Source of the DNA: CAWHNT01 sp963830775
Lineage (GTDB): Bacteria > Pseudomonadota > Alphaproteobacteria > Geminicoccales > Geminicoccaceae
NCBI GenBank assembly: GCA_963830775.1
Contig: CAWHNT010000037.1
Location: forward strand, 186,001 to 250,000
DNA: 64,000 nt
Direction: 5' to 3'
Positions within the stretch are counted from its first letter, which is position 1. Each line of letters starts with the position of its first letter. The position numbers and the translations under genes were made by a program. The notes beneath the pieces are model-generated. The model was not told the DNA's origin, searched no databases, and saw nothing but the letters and a program-made list of their open reading frames with translations. Below, piece by piece: positions 1 to 10,887 of this stretch.

Positions 1-1
1 G

Positions 2-130
2 CATGGCATGGACGAGGAATGCTCTGGTGCCGCCGAGGCGATCGACCGCTGGGATGCGCTCGACGCCCGCGGTATCGAGGCCGCGATCTTCGAGGTGGTC
101 GGCGGCGAGCGCCGTCGGCTGGTGTGGTAG
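2..130 (+). CDS. 3' end of an unrecognised protein running in from the left edge
   Basis: An open frame enters from the window edge and stops at a TAG at 128-130. It encodes 42 residues rich in Ala, Arg, Glu and Asp, ending in RRRLVW. The composition is that of an ordinary high-GC coding frame. The visible part is too short to assign a family. It ends about 60 bp before the IS630 remnant on the opposite strand, so it may be a complete C-terminus or one cut by the element. Confidence 0.3.
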   Translation, partial: HGMDEECSGAAEAIDRWDALDARGIEAAIFEVVGGERRRLVW

Positions 131-189
131 CAGAGCTCGCTCAGGCAGCCCGCCTGATCTCATGGGCCGCGGAAAATTTTAGGCGCGAT

Positions 190-755
190 CGACGGGATGC
201 AGGCCAAGGCGCAGGGGCTCGCCCGTCGTCCAGGGATGCAGCGCCGGCTGCGCCAGGCGGGAGAACCAGACCTCGTCCTGGAAGCCGAGCGCCCAGTCTG
301 GCCGGCTTTGCGCCTGCCGGATCAGGCGGTCGCGGCGACTTTTTTACGCGCGTAGTCGGGATCGGGGCTGGTGAGCCAGCGCTTGGCGCGACTTCCAGCT
401 CACCTCCAGCCGCGCCAACGCCGGCCGGATCGTCTCGTCCGACAGGATGGTCGCGCTGAGCCCCTGGTCGTGCGGGACCTGCGCCAGCAGGGTGAGCGTC
501 CAGGTGCTCCTGGCATGGCCGAAGGCGCGTGGCGACTGGTGCAGGAGACCGCGCAGCTGCTCCAGCTTGGCTCCATCCAGCACCGGGGCGGCGCTATTGG
601 GCCGCGGGGAACCGGCGGTCAGGGCCGCAAGGCCGCGGGCGTTGAAAGCGCGGATGGCGTTGCGCACGGTCTGCACCGAGCAGCAAAGCCGAGGTGGAGC
701 GCTGACGCAAGAGGATGCGGCATCCCAGGGCGAGCAGCGCCGGAGGCCGCAAAGA
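190..755 (-). mobile_element. IS630-family transposase remnant (5' part, frameshifted)
   Basis: On the minus strand the frames together read as the N-terminal half of an IS630-type transposase. A helix-turn-helix stretch with the motif SVQTVRNAIRAFNARGL lies near 620-680. It is followed by the usual linker around LRGLLHQSPRAFGHARSTWT and, after a frame change near 345-370, by the SWKRAKRWLTSPDPDYARKK region leading towards the first catalytic Asp. The DDE core is not present and no start codon or terminal repeats are seen. The remnant abuts the end of cysG, whose last codons run into it. This is a degenerate insertion, probably dead. Confidence 0.7.
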
Positions 756-2178
756 CCTGGCCGACACCGATGATCAGCGGCTGCTCCGCACCGACATCGC
801 CGAGACCGCCGGCGAGGTCGCGCAGGAAGCCCGACCAGCCACGCTCGCCGGGCTGGCTGACGGCGGCCACGGCGCAGGCCGGGGTCTCCGGGGCGAGGCC
901 GGCGGCCATGAGCCGTGCGGCAAGCAGGCCGGCCGTGCGCGCACCCATGTAGACGATCAGGGTAGTCTCAGGGTCGGCGAGGCCCTGCCAGTCGAGATTG
1001 TCGGGGAGCCCACCATGCCGGCCATGGCCGGTGACGAAGCGCACGGAGTGGGCGACGTCGCGGTGGGTGAGGGAGATGCCCAGGGCCGAGGCCATGGCGA
1101 GGGCCGCCGTGATCCCCGGCACCACCTCGACCGGCACGCCGGCAGCGCGCAACGTCGCGATCTCCTCGCCGGCACGGCCGAACACCATGGGGTCGCCGGA
1201 CTTCAGGCGGACGACGCGCTTGCCGGCCTGGGCCAGGCGGATCAGGAGGGCGTTGATGTCGTCCTGCCGGCACGAGGCCCGGCCGCCGCGCTTGCCGACC
1301 GAGACCCGCTCGGCCTCGCGGCGGCCAAGCTCCAGGATCTCGGGCGAGACCAGGTCGTCATAGAGGATCACGTCCGCCGACTGCAGCGCGCGGACGGCCT
1401 TCAGCGTCAGCAGCTCGGCGTCGCCGGGGCCGGCACCGACCAGGATCACCTGGCCGCTGGCGGCCGAGGGTCGTGCCTCGTCGAGGATGGCGCGCAGCTT
1501 GGCCTCGGCCGCATGGCCCGAGCTCGCCGTGAAGGCGAGGTCGACGAAGCGCTCCCAGAAGGCCCGGCGCAGGGCGGGATGCTCGAGCCGCAGGCCCACG
1601 AGATCGCGCACCCGACCTGCTGCCGCCGACCAGACGCTGAGCGCCTGGGGGAGGATGGCCTCGATGCGCCGCCGGATCGCCTGGCCCAGGATGGGGGCGG
1701 CACCGTCGGTGGAGATGCCCACGACCACGGGCGAGCGGTTGACGATGGCGCCGAACTGGAAGTCGCAGAAGGTCGGCTTGTCGATGACGTTGACCGGCAC
1801 GCCGGCGGCCCGTGCTGCGGCATGCAGGCGGCAGGCTTCCGCCTCGTCGGCCGCGTCCATCACCGCGATGGCGGCACCCTCCAGCGCATCGGGGCGCAGA
1901 GGGCAACGCCTGACCACGACCCGGCCAGGGCCCACGGCCCCGGCGGCAAGGCGGAGGATCTGCTCGTGCGGCTCGTCGTGCGCGAACAGCTCCACCTCGG
2001 CACCCGCCGCCGCCAGCAGCTCCGCCTTCCAGGCCACGCCGGCCGAGCTGCCGACGACCACGACCCGCCGGCCGTGCAGGTCGAGGAAGATCGGCAGCTT
2101 GGCCAAGGGCGCCATGCGCGGAGGCGGGACGCTCGTGGCCTCGCGGCTGGCCGGATGACGGGTGAGGATGGCGTTCAA
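619..2178 (-). CDS. cysG: Siroheme synthase CysG with a tail read from an IS630 remnant
   Basis: The protein is trifunctional: SAM-dependent methylation of uroporphyrinogen III to precorrin-2, then NAD-dependent oxidation and ferrochelation to siroheme, the cofactor of NirB. The N-terminal half is the precorrin-2 dehydrogenase/ferrochelatase Rossmann fold (HGRRVVVVGSSAG near residue 35). The C-terminal half is the methyltransferase, with the signatures LVGAGPGDAELLTLKA and VPGITAALAMASALGI. About the last 40 residues do not belong to the family. They are an out-of-frame reading of the IS630 remnant, so the native C-terminus was replaced after roughly LIIGVGQVFAA, close to the usual end. The methylase core looks whole, so the enzyme may still work. 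It lies 6 bp behind nirD and is probably co-transcribed. The ATG at 2178 was chosen because it follows nirD directly; an ATG near 2115 is an alternative. Confidence 0.9.
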   Translation of the reverse strand: MNAILTRHPASREATSVPPPRMAPLAKLPIFLDLHGRRVVVVGSSAGVAWKAELLAAAGAEVELFAHDEPHEQILRLAAGAVGPGRVVVRRCPLRPDALEGAAIAVMDAADEAEACRLHAAARAAGVPVNVIDKPTFCDFQFGAIVNRSPVVVGISTDGAAPILGQAIRRRIEAILPQALSVWSAAAGRVRDLVGLRLEHPALRRAFWERFVDLAFTASSGHAAEAKLRAILDEARPSAASGQVILVGAGPGDAELLTLKAVRALQSADVILYDDLVSPEILELGRREAERVSVGKRGGRASCRQDDINALLIRLAQAGKRVVRLKSGDPMVFGRAGEEIATLRAAGVPVEVVPGITAALAMASALGISLTHRDVAHSVRFVTGHGRHGGLPDNLDWQGLADPETTLIVYMGARTAGLLAARLMAAGLAPETPACAVAAVSQPGERGWSGFLRDLAGGLGDVGAEQPLIIGVGQVFAASGAARPGMPHPLASALHLGFAARCRPCATPSALSTPAALRP

Positions 2179-2184
2179 GGTGGT

Positions 2185-2474
2185 CTAGCCGCTCTGGAGT
2201 GTCACCAGGATCTGCCCGTCGTCGCTGGCCCGCACCGGGTAGGTGGCGATCTCGCACTCGCCGTTCTTGAGCCGACCCGTGGCGAGATCGAAGAACCAGT
2301 CGTGCAGGGGCAGATCAGGGTCGTGTCGCCGATCAGCCCGTCGGCCAGCGGCCCGCCCTTATGTGGGCACTCGGCCTGGGTGGCGAAGAGGGCGCCTTGG
2401 CGGTTGCGGAAGACGGCGATCCGCTGCCCGCCGATCTCGAAGGCACGGCCTTCGCCCGGCGGGATCTGGGTCAC
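2185..2474 (-). CDS. nirD: Nitrite reductase (NADH) small subunit NirD, one frameshift
   Basis: This is the Rieske-type [2Fe-2S] partner of NirB in assimilatory nitrite reduction to ammonium. The N-terminal part contains the first ligand pair in AECPHKGGPLADG. The second pair should read CPLHDWFFDL, but one C is missing in a C run near 2311, which breaks the frame. Restoring it gives a normal protein of about 96 residues that stops at the TAG 2185-2187, just upstream of cysG. A genuine mutation would destroy a cluster ligand. Because the rest of the gene is conserved, a sequence error is the likelier reading. Confidence 0.85.
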
Positions 2475-2510
2475 CGGGCCGAGCTGTCGCTCACCTGTCT
2501 GCCATGGTGC

Positions 2511-4960
2511 TCACTCCGCAGCAAGGACACTGGCGAACTGGTTGGGGGTGACGGGGGCGGTGGCCTCGCGCCAGGGGTCGTAGGTGGCCTCGACCGATTC
2601 CTGCATCCGCTGGTCGAGCTCGGCCGCGATGCCGTCGCTGTCGTCGACGACGATGGCTTTGATCCGCGCCATGCCCACGCGCGACGACGAAGCCGTAGGT
2701 GCGCTCCTTCTACTTCGCGTTCTCGCGGTAGTACTGCATGAAGCGGCCGATGATCGCGGAGCACGTCGTCGTGGCTGTCGACCACGCAGAGCAGGTCGCC
2801 CTTGCGGATGTGCGCACCGGCGGCCCCGCCGACATAGATCTCCCACTTGCCGTCGTCGATCGCGACGGCGCCCACGTCCTTGACATAGGCCTCCGAGCAG
2901 TTGCGCGGGCAGCCCGCCGTGGCGAGCTTCAGCTTGGCCGGGCTGTCGAGGCCGCGGAACGCGCTTCTCGATGTCGGTCGCCAGCTGCCATGCTGTCGCC
3001 CAGCCCGAAGCGGCAGAAGTCGGTGCCGATGCAGCTCTTGCAGGTGCGATAGCTCTTGCCGTAGGCAAAGCCCGACGGCATGTCGAGGTCCCGCCAGACG
3101 TTCGGCAGGTCTTCCTTCTTGATCGCCGACGAGATCGATGCGCTGCCCGCCGGTGAGCTTGACCAGCGGCACGCGGTACTTCTCGGCGACGTCGGCGATC
3201 CGGCGCAGCTGGTGCGGCGAGGTGATGCCGCCCGGCATCTCGGGCATCACCGAGAAGGTGCCGTCTTTCTGGATGTTGGCGTGCACGCGGTCGTTGATGA
3301 AGCGCGCGTCGCGCTCGTCCTCGTATTCGTCCTTCCACATCACGTCCAGGAGCGAGGCCAGGCCGGGCTTGCTGCCGGCGTCCTCCTTGCCGCCGGCGAG
3401 CGCCCGGAACACCGCCGAGACCGACCTCAGGCCGCGCTCGCTGGATGGCCTTGACCAGCTCGGGCTTGGCCAGCGGCACGCCCGGCACGTAGTAGTGGAT
3501 CGACGGGTCCTCCTCGACATCGCCGCCGCAGGCCCACTCGACCAGCTCGGCCACCAGCGCCTTGCAGGCGCCGCAGCCCATGCCGGCGCGGGTGGCCTCC
3601 ATCACCGCTTTCGCGGTGCGTTTGCCCCGGCGCACGCAGGCGCCGATCTGCCCTTGGTGACGCCGTTGCAGTTGCAGACCTGCGTGTCGGCCGGCATCTC
3701 GTCGAGCGTGACCTTCTCGGACGGCGCGCCGATGTCGAACAGGAGCGAGAGCCGCTCCTCGGGCAGGGGCGTGTTGCGGTCGAACGCCTGCATCAGATAG
3801 GCGCCTTGCTGATATCGCCGAGCAGGATGCCGCCGACCAGCCGGCCGTCGCGAATGATCAGCTTCTTGTAGGTGCCGCGCTTGGGCTCGGTGAACTGGAC
3901 GACCTCGTCCTCCTCATCGGCGGCTCGGTGATGCCCATCGAGGCCACTCGACGCCCATCACCTTGAGCTTGGTCGCGAGCTTCGAGCCGTGATAGGCGGC
4001 GTCGCGGTTCGTCTCCGGTGATGTGGTCGGCCAGCACCTTCGCCTGCTCCCACAGCGGCGCCACGAGCCCGTAGACCCGGCCGCGATGCTGCGCGCACTC
4101 GCCCACGACATAGACGTCGGGATCGTCGACCGAGCGCATCTGGTCGTCGACGACGATGCCGCGCTCGACCGTGAGGCCGGCAGCGCAGGCCGATCTCCGC
4201 GTTCGGCCGGATGCCGGCGGAGACCACGACCATGTCGCAGTCCAGCGTCGTGCCGTCCTTGAAGGCGAGGCCGGTGACCCGCTCCTCGCCCAGGCACGGC
4301 CGTCGTGGCCTTCTCCAGGTGCACCTTGACGCCCATGCCCTCCATGGTCGTCTTCAGGATGCGCGCCGGCCGGGCTCGTCGAGCTGCTGCTCCATGAGAT
4401 GCGCGGCCGAGGTGGATGACATGCACCTCGCAGCCGAACTCAGCAGCCCGCGCGCCGCCTCGAGGCCCAGGAGGCCGCCGCCGATCACCACCGCCTTCGT
4501 CCCCGGCCCGGCTCGCCTGCATGATGCCGTGCATGTCGTCGAGCGTGCGGAAGGCGAAGAGCCGGGCCGCAGCGCGCCGCTCTCGGTCGTCATGCCGGCG
4601 ATGGGCGGGATGAAGGCACGGCTGCCGGTGGCGATGAGCAGCTTGTCGTAGGACTCGATCACGGCCCTGGTCGGAGCGCACCTTCCGCGGACGCCCGGTC
4701 GATCTCGATCGACGCGACGCCCGGCGTGCAGCCGGATCGCCGTTCTCCTCGTACCAGCCGAGCGGGTTGAGGAAGATCTCGTCCGGCTCCTGCGACCCGT
4801 TCAGCACGTTCGAGAGCAGGATGCGGTTGTAGTTGCCGTAAGGCTCGTCGCCGAACATGGTGATGTCGAACAGCTCGGCGCCGCCGCGGCCGAGGATCTC
4901 CTCGACCGCGCGCGCACCCGCCATGCCGTTGCCGATCACGACCAGGCGCTGCTTGCCCAT
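2511..4960 (-). CDS. nirB: Nitrite reductase (NADH) large subunit NirB, multiple frameshifts as read
   Basis: NirB reduces nitrite to ammonium using FAD, a [4Fe-4S] cluster and siroheme. The frames, read in turn, cover the whole family: an N-terminal FAD dinucleotide fold (MGKQRLVVIGNGMAG), an NAD-binding segment (KAVVIGGGLLGLEAARGLL), a BFD-type [2Fe-2S] region around GMGCGACKALVAELVEWACGGD, and the siroheme/iron-sulfur part with ATAGCPRNCSEAYVKDVG. The total span of about 815 codons is normal. At least eight single-base shifts interrupt it, most of them one extra nucleotide (for example near 4180, 4300 and 4400). The gene sits between the small nas gene and nirD in one transcription unit. 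It is either heavily miscalled or a decaying gene; the even conservation of protein sequence between shifts favours miscalling. Confidence 0.85.
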
Positions 4961-5012
4961 CAGAACACTCCAGAAGACAGCTCGAACGGGGTCGGGGACT
5001 GGGGCATCGGGC

Positions 5013-5368
5013 TCAGAAGATCTCGATCAGGCCGATATCGAGCACCACCGTCCCGGTGACGCCGACCGGGGCCGCCACCAGAAGCTCGAGGCTTGGTCTC
5101 CGGCATCAGGTCCTCGACCACGGCCAGCGGGACGTGCATCGCGGCCTTGGCGCCGATCGGGAAGTTCCGCATCAGCTTGCCGTCGCGCATCAGCACGAGG
5201 TTGATCAGCTGCGTCGGCCGAGTTGCCGGCGCGGAAGTAGATCGAGCTGCGCGCGCTTGTCGCCGGGGACCCGGTAGTTGAGCGCGGTCGTCGAGCGGGA
5301 GCGGCTTGGCCAGCCCCTCGCCGGCGAAGTCGAAGACGCCCTGGATGAAACGCGGGATGGAGATCCAT
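5013..5368 (-). CDS. Small conserved protein of the nitrate assimilation operon
   Basis: After correction of the frame changes near 5370, 5290, 5215 and 5095, the minus strand encodes about 115 residues. They start near ISIPRFIQGVFDFAGEG, pass through NLVLMRDGKLM and AKAAMHVPLAVVEDLMPET, and end in VLDIGLIEIF. The protein is soluble, with no cysteines or membrane segments. From memory, similar small proteins sit between nasA and nirB in other bacteria, but no function is known to me. The ATG at 5368 followed by GATC suggests the original start was ATG-ATC with one extra G inserted. It lies 52 bp upstream of nirB in the same direction. Confidence 0.55.
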
Positions 5369-5399
5369 GGGCTCTTCTCCGATGCTGAAGGTGAAGGAC

Positions 5400-7095
<1,696 letters not shown>

Positions 7096-7229
7096 TGAGC
7101 AACTTACTTGGATGAGCCTCGGCGCCCGGCGATGTGCGTTGCACCATGGGCGAGCCATCCTCAAGGCGCCGATTGCAGAAACCGTGCCAATGTCCACCTC
7201 CTGGTGCCGGCGGCGTGCTCCTTGCACGT

Positions 7230-8965
7230 GTGATCCGGGAGATTCTTGACCGGAGGGGTGCCGACATCGGAGCGGGGAGCGAGATCCTGGCCGGCTACTG
7301 GACCGAGCGCGGGCCGCGCCCGGCCAACGAGGACTACGCCGCCTTCTACCTCGGCACAGAGGCCGAGCGGGCACGCTGGGGTGCCGTCGCCGTCATCGCC
7401 GACGGGGTCGGCGGCGCCAAGGGCGGCCGGGTCGCCGCGGAGCTGGCGGTGCGCACCTTCATCGACGGCTATCTCGGCCTGCCCGACATCCTGGGCGTGC
7501 GGCACTCCGCCGCGAGATGCCTCTGGGCCATCAACCGCTGGGTCAACACGCAGGGCCAGGTCGATGCCCGCTACAGCGGCATGGCCTGCACGCTTTCCGC
7601 GCTGGTCCTGCGCGGCCGCCACGCTCACCTCGTCCATGTCGGCGACACCCGCATCTACCGGCTGCGTGACGGCCGCCTGCAGCGGCTGACCACCGACCAC
7701 AATGTCGGCAAGCCGGGGCTCGAGCATATCCTCACCCGCGCGGTCGGGGCCGAGGACGAGGTCCGGGCCGACTACGCGGTCGAGGGGGCCCAGGCCCACA
7801 ACCGGTTCCTGCTCTGCACCGACGGCGTCCACGGCGTGCTCGGCGAGAAGAGGATCGCCGCCCTGCTCTCCGAGCGCGCAGCACCCGAGCAGACCGCCCG
7901 TGACCTGGTGGCCGCCGCACTGGCGGAGCAGGCGCACGACAACTGCACGGCCCTGGTCGTCGACCTGCTGCGGCTGCCGGCGCCCTCCGAGCTCGACCTG
8001 GAGGAGGACTTCGTCGAAGCCTATCATCGCTCCGCCCAGCTTCAGGCGAGGTCCTCGACCACTTCGAGCTCGGGGCGGTGCTGGCTGACGGCATCTACAG
8101 CCGCGTCTTCAGGGCCAGGGACCGGCTGGGCGAGCGCGACGTGGTGATCAAGTTCCCCAAGGAGGCCACGGCCGGCGAGGCCATCTTCAGGCAGGCCTTC
8201 GTCCGCGAGGCCTGGGTGGCGAGCCGTGTGCGCAGCCCCTGGGTCGGCGAGGTGATCGAGCCCGGGCAGGACCGGCAGAGCTGCCTCTACACCGTCGTTC
8301 CCTTCTATCCCGGCGAGACCCTGGAGCGGCGTCTGCACCGCCGGCCGCCCATCGGCTTCGCCGAGGGGCTGGAGATCGCGGTCAAGCTCGCCAAGGCCGT
8401 CCACGCCCTGCACCGGGCGGGCGTGATCCACCGCGACATCAAGCCCGACAACGTGATCCTGGGCCCCGGCGGCTCGCTGCGCCTGATCGACCTCGGCGTC
8501 GCCCGCCTGCCGCATGCCGAGGACTTCCCGCCGGCGCACGCACCGGGCACCCCGAGCTACATGGCGCCCGAGCTCTTCGGCGGTGCCATCGGCGACGAAC
8601 GCACCGACCAGTATGCGCTGGGGGTGACCATCTATCGGGCGTTCAGCGGCGGTGCCTATCCCTATGGCGAGATCGAGCCCTTCTCCCAGCCGCGTTTCGG
8701 CAAGGCCAGCCCCCTCTCCCGCCACCGGCCGGACCTGCCGGCCTGGCTGGAGCGCACCCTGGCCCGTGCTACCGCGGTCGCACCCGAGAGCCGCTTCGCC
8801 GATCTCCTGGAGCTGATCCAGGAGCTGGAGCACGGCCTGGCGACGGGCGCACCTCTGCACGTGCGGCCGCGCTCCCTCTACGAGCGCGACCCCCTCCTCG
8901 TCTGGCAGGCCATCGCCACCGTGCTGGCCGCCTCCCTCCTGCTCACCCTGGCCGCCGGGCACTGA
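7230..8965 (+). CDS. Fused PP2C protein phosphatase / Ser-Thr protein kinase, one frameshift
   Basis: The first half is a PP2C-type metal-dependent phosphatase: RGPRPANEDYAAFY with the metal Asp, IADGVGGAKGG, LVHVGDTRIYRL and CTDGVHGVLG. The second half is a Hanks-type kinase: VVIKFPKEA with the Lys, HRDIKPDNVI catalytic loop, LIDLGVARLP at the DFG position, and a GTPSYMAPE activation segment. A C-terminal hydrophobic helix (LASLLLTLAAGH end) would anchor it in the membrane. One G is missing near 8050, splitting the two domains. Bifunctional proteins of this kind are often encoded beside nitrate assimilation or NarK genes, and here nasA-nirBD are divergent neighbours, so a regulatory role in nitrogen use is plausible but inferred. 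The start is uncertain: GTG 7230 is used because similarity begins near 7270; the frame is open upstream to GTG 7134. Confidence 0.8.
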
Positions 8966-9036
8966 CGGGAGCCCGGACGCGCCGGGACGAGCTTTCGGGT
9001 AGACGGCTTCCGGATGCCGATGGCAGAAGGAGGGCG

Positions 9037-9864
9037 ATGCGGGAGGCACTGTTCTATATCCTGTCCAGCTTCTGGGCCGGGGCCGTGCATGCGGCCACGC
9101 CAGGGCACGGCAAGACCATCGCGGCGGCGTACATCGTCGGTGCCCGCGGCAAGCCGATCGACGCCCTGATCCTGGGCGTGTTCGTCACCCTCTCGCACAC
9201 CAGCGGCATCGTCGTGGTGGGCGTGCTGGCCTCCATGGGCTCGGCCTGGCTGATGCCGCAGATGATCGAGGCCTACCTGGCGCTGGGCACCGGCATCCTG
9301 GTGATCGGGCTGGGCTTATGGATGCTGTGGACGCAGCGCGCTCTCCTGGCGCTGGCCATGGGCGAGCCGGCGCCGGCAGCGGTCGCGGCCGGCGTGGCGC
9401 ACAGCCATGACGGGTACGACCACACCCACGAGCATGGGCACGAGCACCACCATCATCATGGCGAGGAGCCGGGCTGGCACAGCCATGGCTGGGGCACCCG
9501 CCACTCGCACCGGCTCGATGTGGTGACCAACGACCAGCGCCCGAAGCTGGCCGTGCTGCTGGTGCTGGGCGTCGTGGGCGGCATCCTGCCCGACCCCACG
9601 GCACTGGCGATCCTGCTGGCGGCCCTCTCGAGCGGGAAGGTGCTGCTCGGCCTCACCACCGTCGTCGTGTTCAGCCTCGGCTTCGCCGCCACGCTGGTGG
9701 CGGTCGGCGTGGTGGCGGCACGGGTGGGCGAGAAGGTGCTGGACTGGCTGAGCAGCGTCTGGGTGGTGCGGGTGCAGATCGCGACCACGCTGCTGATCAT
9801 CGGGATCGGCGTCGTCCTGACCGTGAGCGCGGCCAACAAGCTGCAGGCAGCACTCCCCGCCTGA
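9037..9864 (+). CDS. NicO/RcnA-type nickel/cobalt efflux membrane protein
   Basis: The protein has 275 residues with six predicted membrane helices. The N-terminal helix carries HAATPGHGKTI, a signature of the NicO (RcnA) transporter family. The second conserved segment follows as FVTLSHTSG. Between helices 3 and 4 is a strongly His-rich cytoplasmic loop (HTHEHGHEHHHHH, residues about 128-150), the usual metal-sensing or metal-collecting segment. Members export Ni or Co, or deliver Ni to enzymes. The start has a good GGAGG ribosome site 6 nt upstream. The gene converges on the propeller gene with 3 bp between stop codons. The metal is not decided by the sequence. Confidence 0.85.
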   Translation: MREALFYILSSFWAGAVHAATPGHGKTIAAAYIVGARGKPIDALILGVFVTLSHTSGIVVVGVLASMGSAWLMPQMIEAYLALGTGILVIGLGLWMLWTQRALLALAMGEPAPAAVAAGVAHSHDGYDHTHEHGHEHHHHHGEEPGWHSHGWGTRHSHRLDVVTNDQRPKLAVLLVLGVVGGILPDPTALAILLAALSSGKVLLGLTTVVVFSLGFAATLVAVGVVAARVGEKVLDWLSSVWVVRVQIATTLLIIGIGVVLTVSAANKLQAALPA

Positions 9865-9867
9865 CCG

Positions 9868-10887
9868 CTACCTGCCGGCGTCCGCGGCCGGCACCATGCC
9901 GACGAAGCCGCCAATGTCCGCGTACCAGACGTTCCCGTCACGGTCGGCGGCGAGGCTGTAGGGGCGGGCGTGCTCGCGGGGCAACCGGAACGCCTCGACC
10001 TCGCCGTCGCGCACGCGCCCGAGGCTGCCGTCCCGCAGCATGCCGAACCACACCGCCCCATCGGCGGCCACGGTCAACCCGCTGAGGCCCGCATTCTCGC
10101 GCCCGACCTCAAAGGCCGTGAAGCTGCCGTCCTTGAAGCGGCCGATGCGGTTGCTGCGGAACTCCAGGAACCAGACGGCACCGTCGGCACCCACGGCGAT
10201 GTCGGTCGGCACCGACCGGCGCTCCGGCAGGTCGATGGCGGTCATGGCCGAGCCGTCGGGGGCAATCCGCAGGAGCTGGTTCGCCTCCTGGAGGGTCGCC
10301 CAGACCGTGCCGTCACCGCCGACCGCCACGCCATAGGGCCCGCCGCGCGGCGAGTCGAAGACGTGCCGGGTGATCTCTCCGTCCTTGATCCTGGTGATGC
10401 TGTAGGCGGTGCTCTCGGCGAACCAGGCCGAGCCGTCAGGTGCCACCGCGAGGCGACCCAGCCGAACCAGCGGCGTGTCCAGCCGGTAGGTGGCGATATC
10501 ACCGGTCGGGGTCATGTGCCCGACGAGGCCGGCCGCGGCATCGGTGTACCAGACGCTCCCATCCGCAGCCGCCCCGAGGCCCAGAGGCTCGACGTTCCGG
10601 CCCGGCTTGGGCAGACGCTCGACCTTGCCGTCGCGCAGGCGGCCGATCGCGTCGGCGCTGTCGAGGGTGAACCAGACCGTGCCATCGGGGGCAACCGCGA
10701 CCGCCGTCGGCATGTCGCGAGGCTCAAGCATCGCATGCTCGAGGGCCGGCGCTTGGCGGTCCCCGCGGAGGCCCAGATAGGCGACCACGGCGGCCAACAC
10801 CGCGAGTGCTGCCAGAGCCGCAGCGGCCAGGATCAGCCACGGACGACGCCGGCCGGGGCGGGCTATCGGAAGGGTCTCGGTCGTCAT
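9868..10887 (-). CDS. Membrane-anchored Vgb-like (virginiamycin B lyase type) beta-propeller protein
   Basis: The protein is 339 residues. The N-terminus is a short cytoplasmic stretch (PGRRRPW) followed by one hydrophobic helix at about residues 16-40, so the rest is periplasmic. The remainder is about seven repeats of the form VAVxPDGTVWFT....AIGRLxDGxVxxF, a Vgb/SMP-30-like propeller. The His/Glu catalytic set of true streptogramin lyases could not be confirmed, so lyase activity should not be assumed. The ATG at 10887 overlaps the stop of the upstream gene by 4 bp (ATGA), which implies translational coupling. Both genes share the propeller theme and probably one function. Confidence 0.75.
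   Translation of the reverse strand: MTTETLPIARPGRRRPWLILAAAALAALAVLAAVVAYLGLRGDRQAPALEHAMLEPRDMPTAVAVAPDGTVWFTLDSADAIGRLRDGKVERLPKPGRNVEPLGLGAAADGSVWYTDAAAGLVGHMTPTGDIATYRLDTPLVRLGRLAVAPDGSAWFAESTAYSITRIKDGEITRHVFDSPRGGPYGVAVGGDGTVWATLQEANQLLRIAPDGSAMTAIDLPERRSVPTDIAVGADGAVWFLEFRSNRIGRFKDGSFTAFEVGRENAGLSGLTVAADGAVWFGMLRDGSLGRVRDGEVEAFRLPREHARPYSLAADRDGNVWYADIGGFVGMVPAADAGR

Noticed and set aside
715..2583. Long open frame on the plus strand opposite cysG and nirD
   Set aside because: It is a GC-rich shadow of the minus-strand genes, with Arg/Gly/Asp-rich composition and no family motif.
9868..10887. True virginiamycin B lyase (antibiotic resistance)
   Set aside because: Only the propeller repeats are clear; the catalytic set could not be confirmed and the protein is membrane-anchored.
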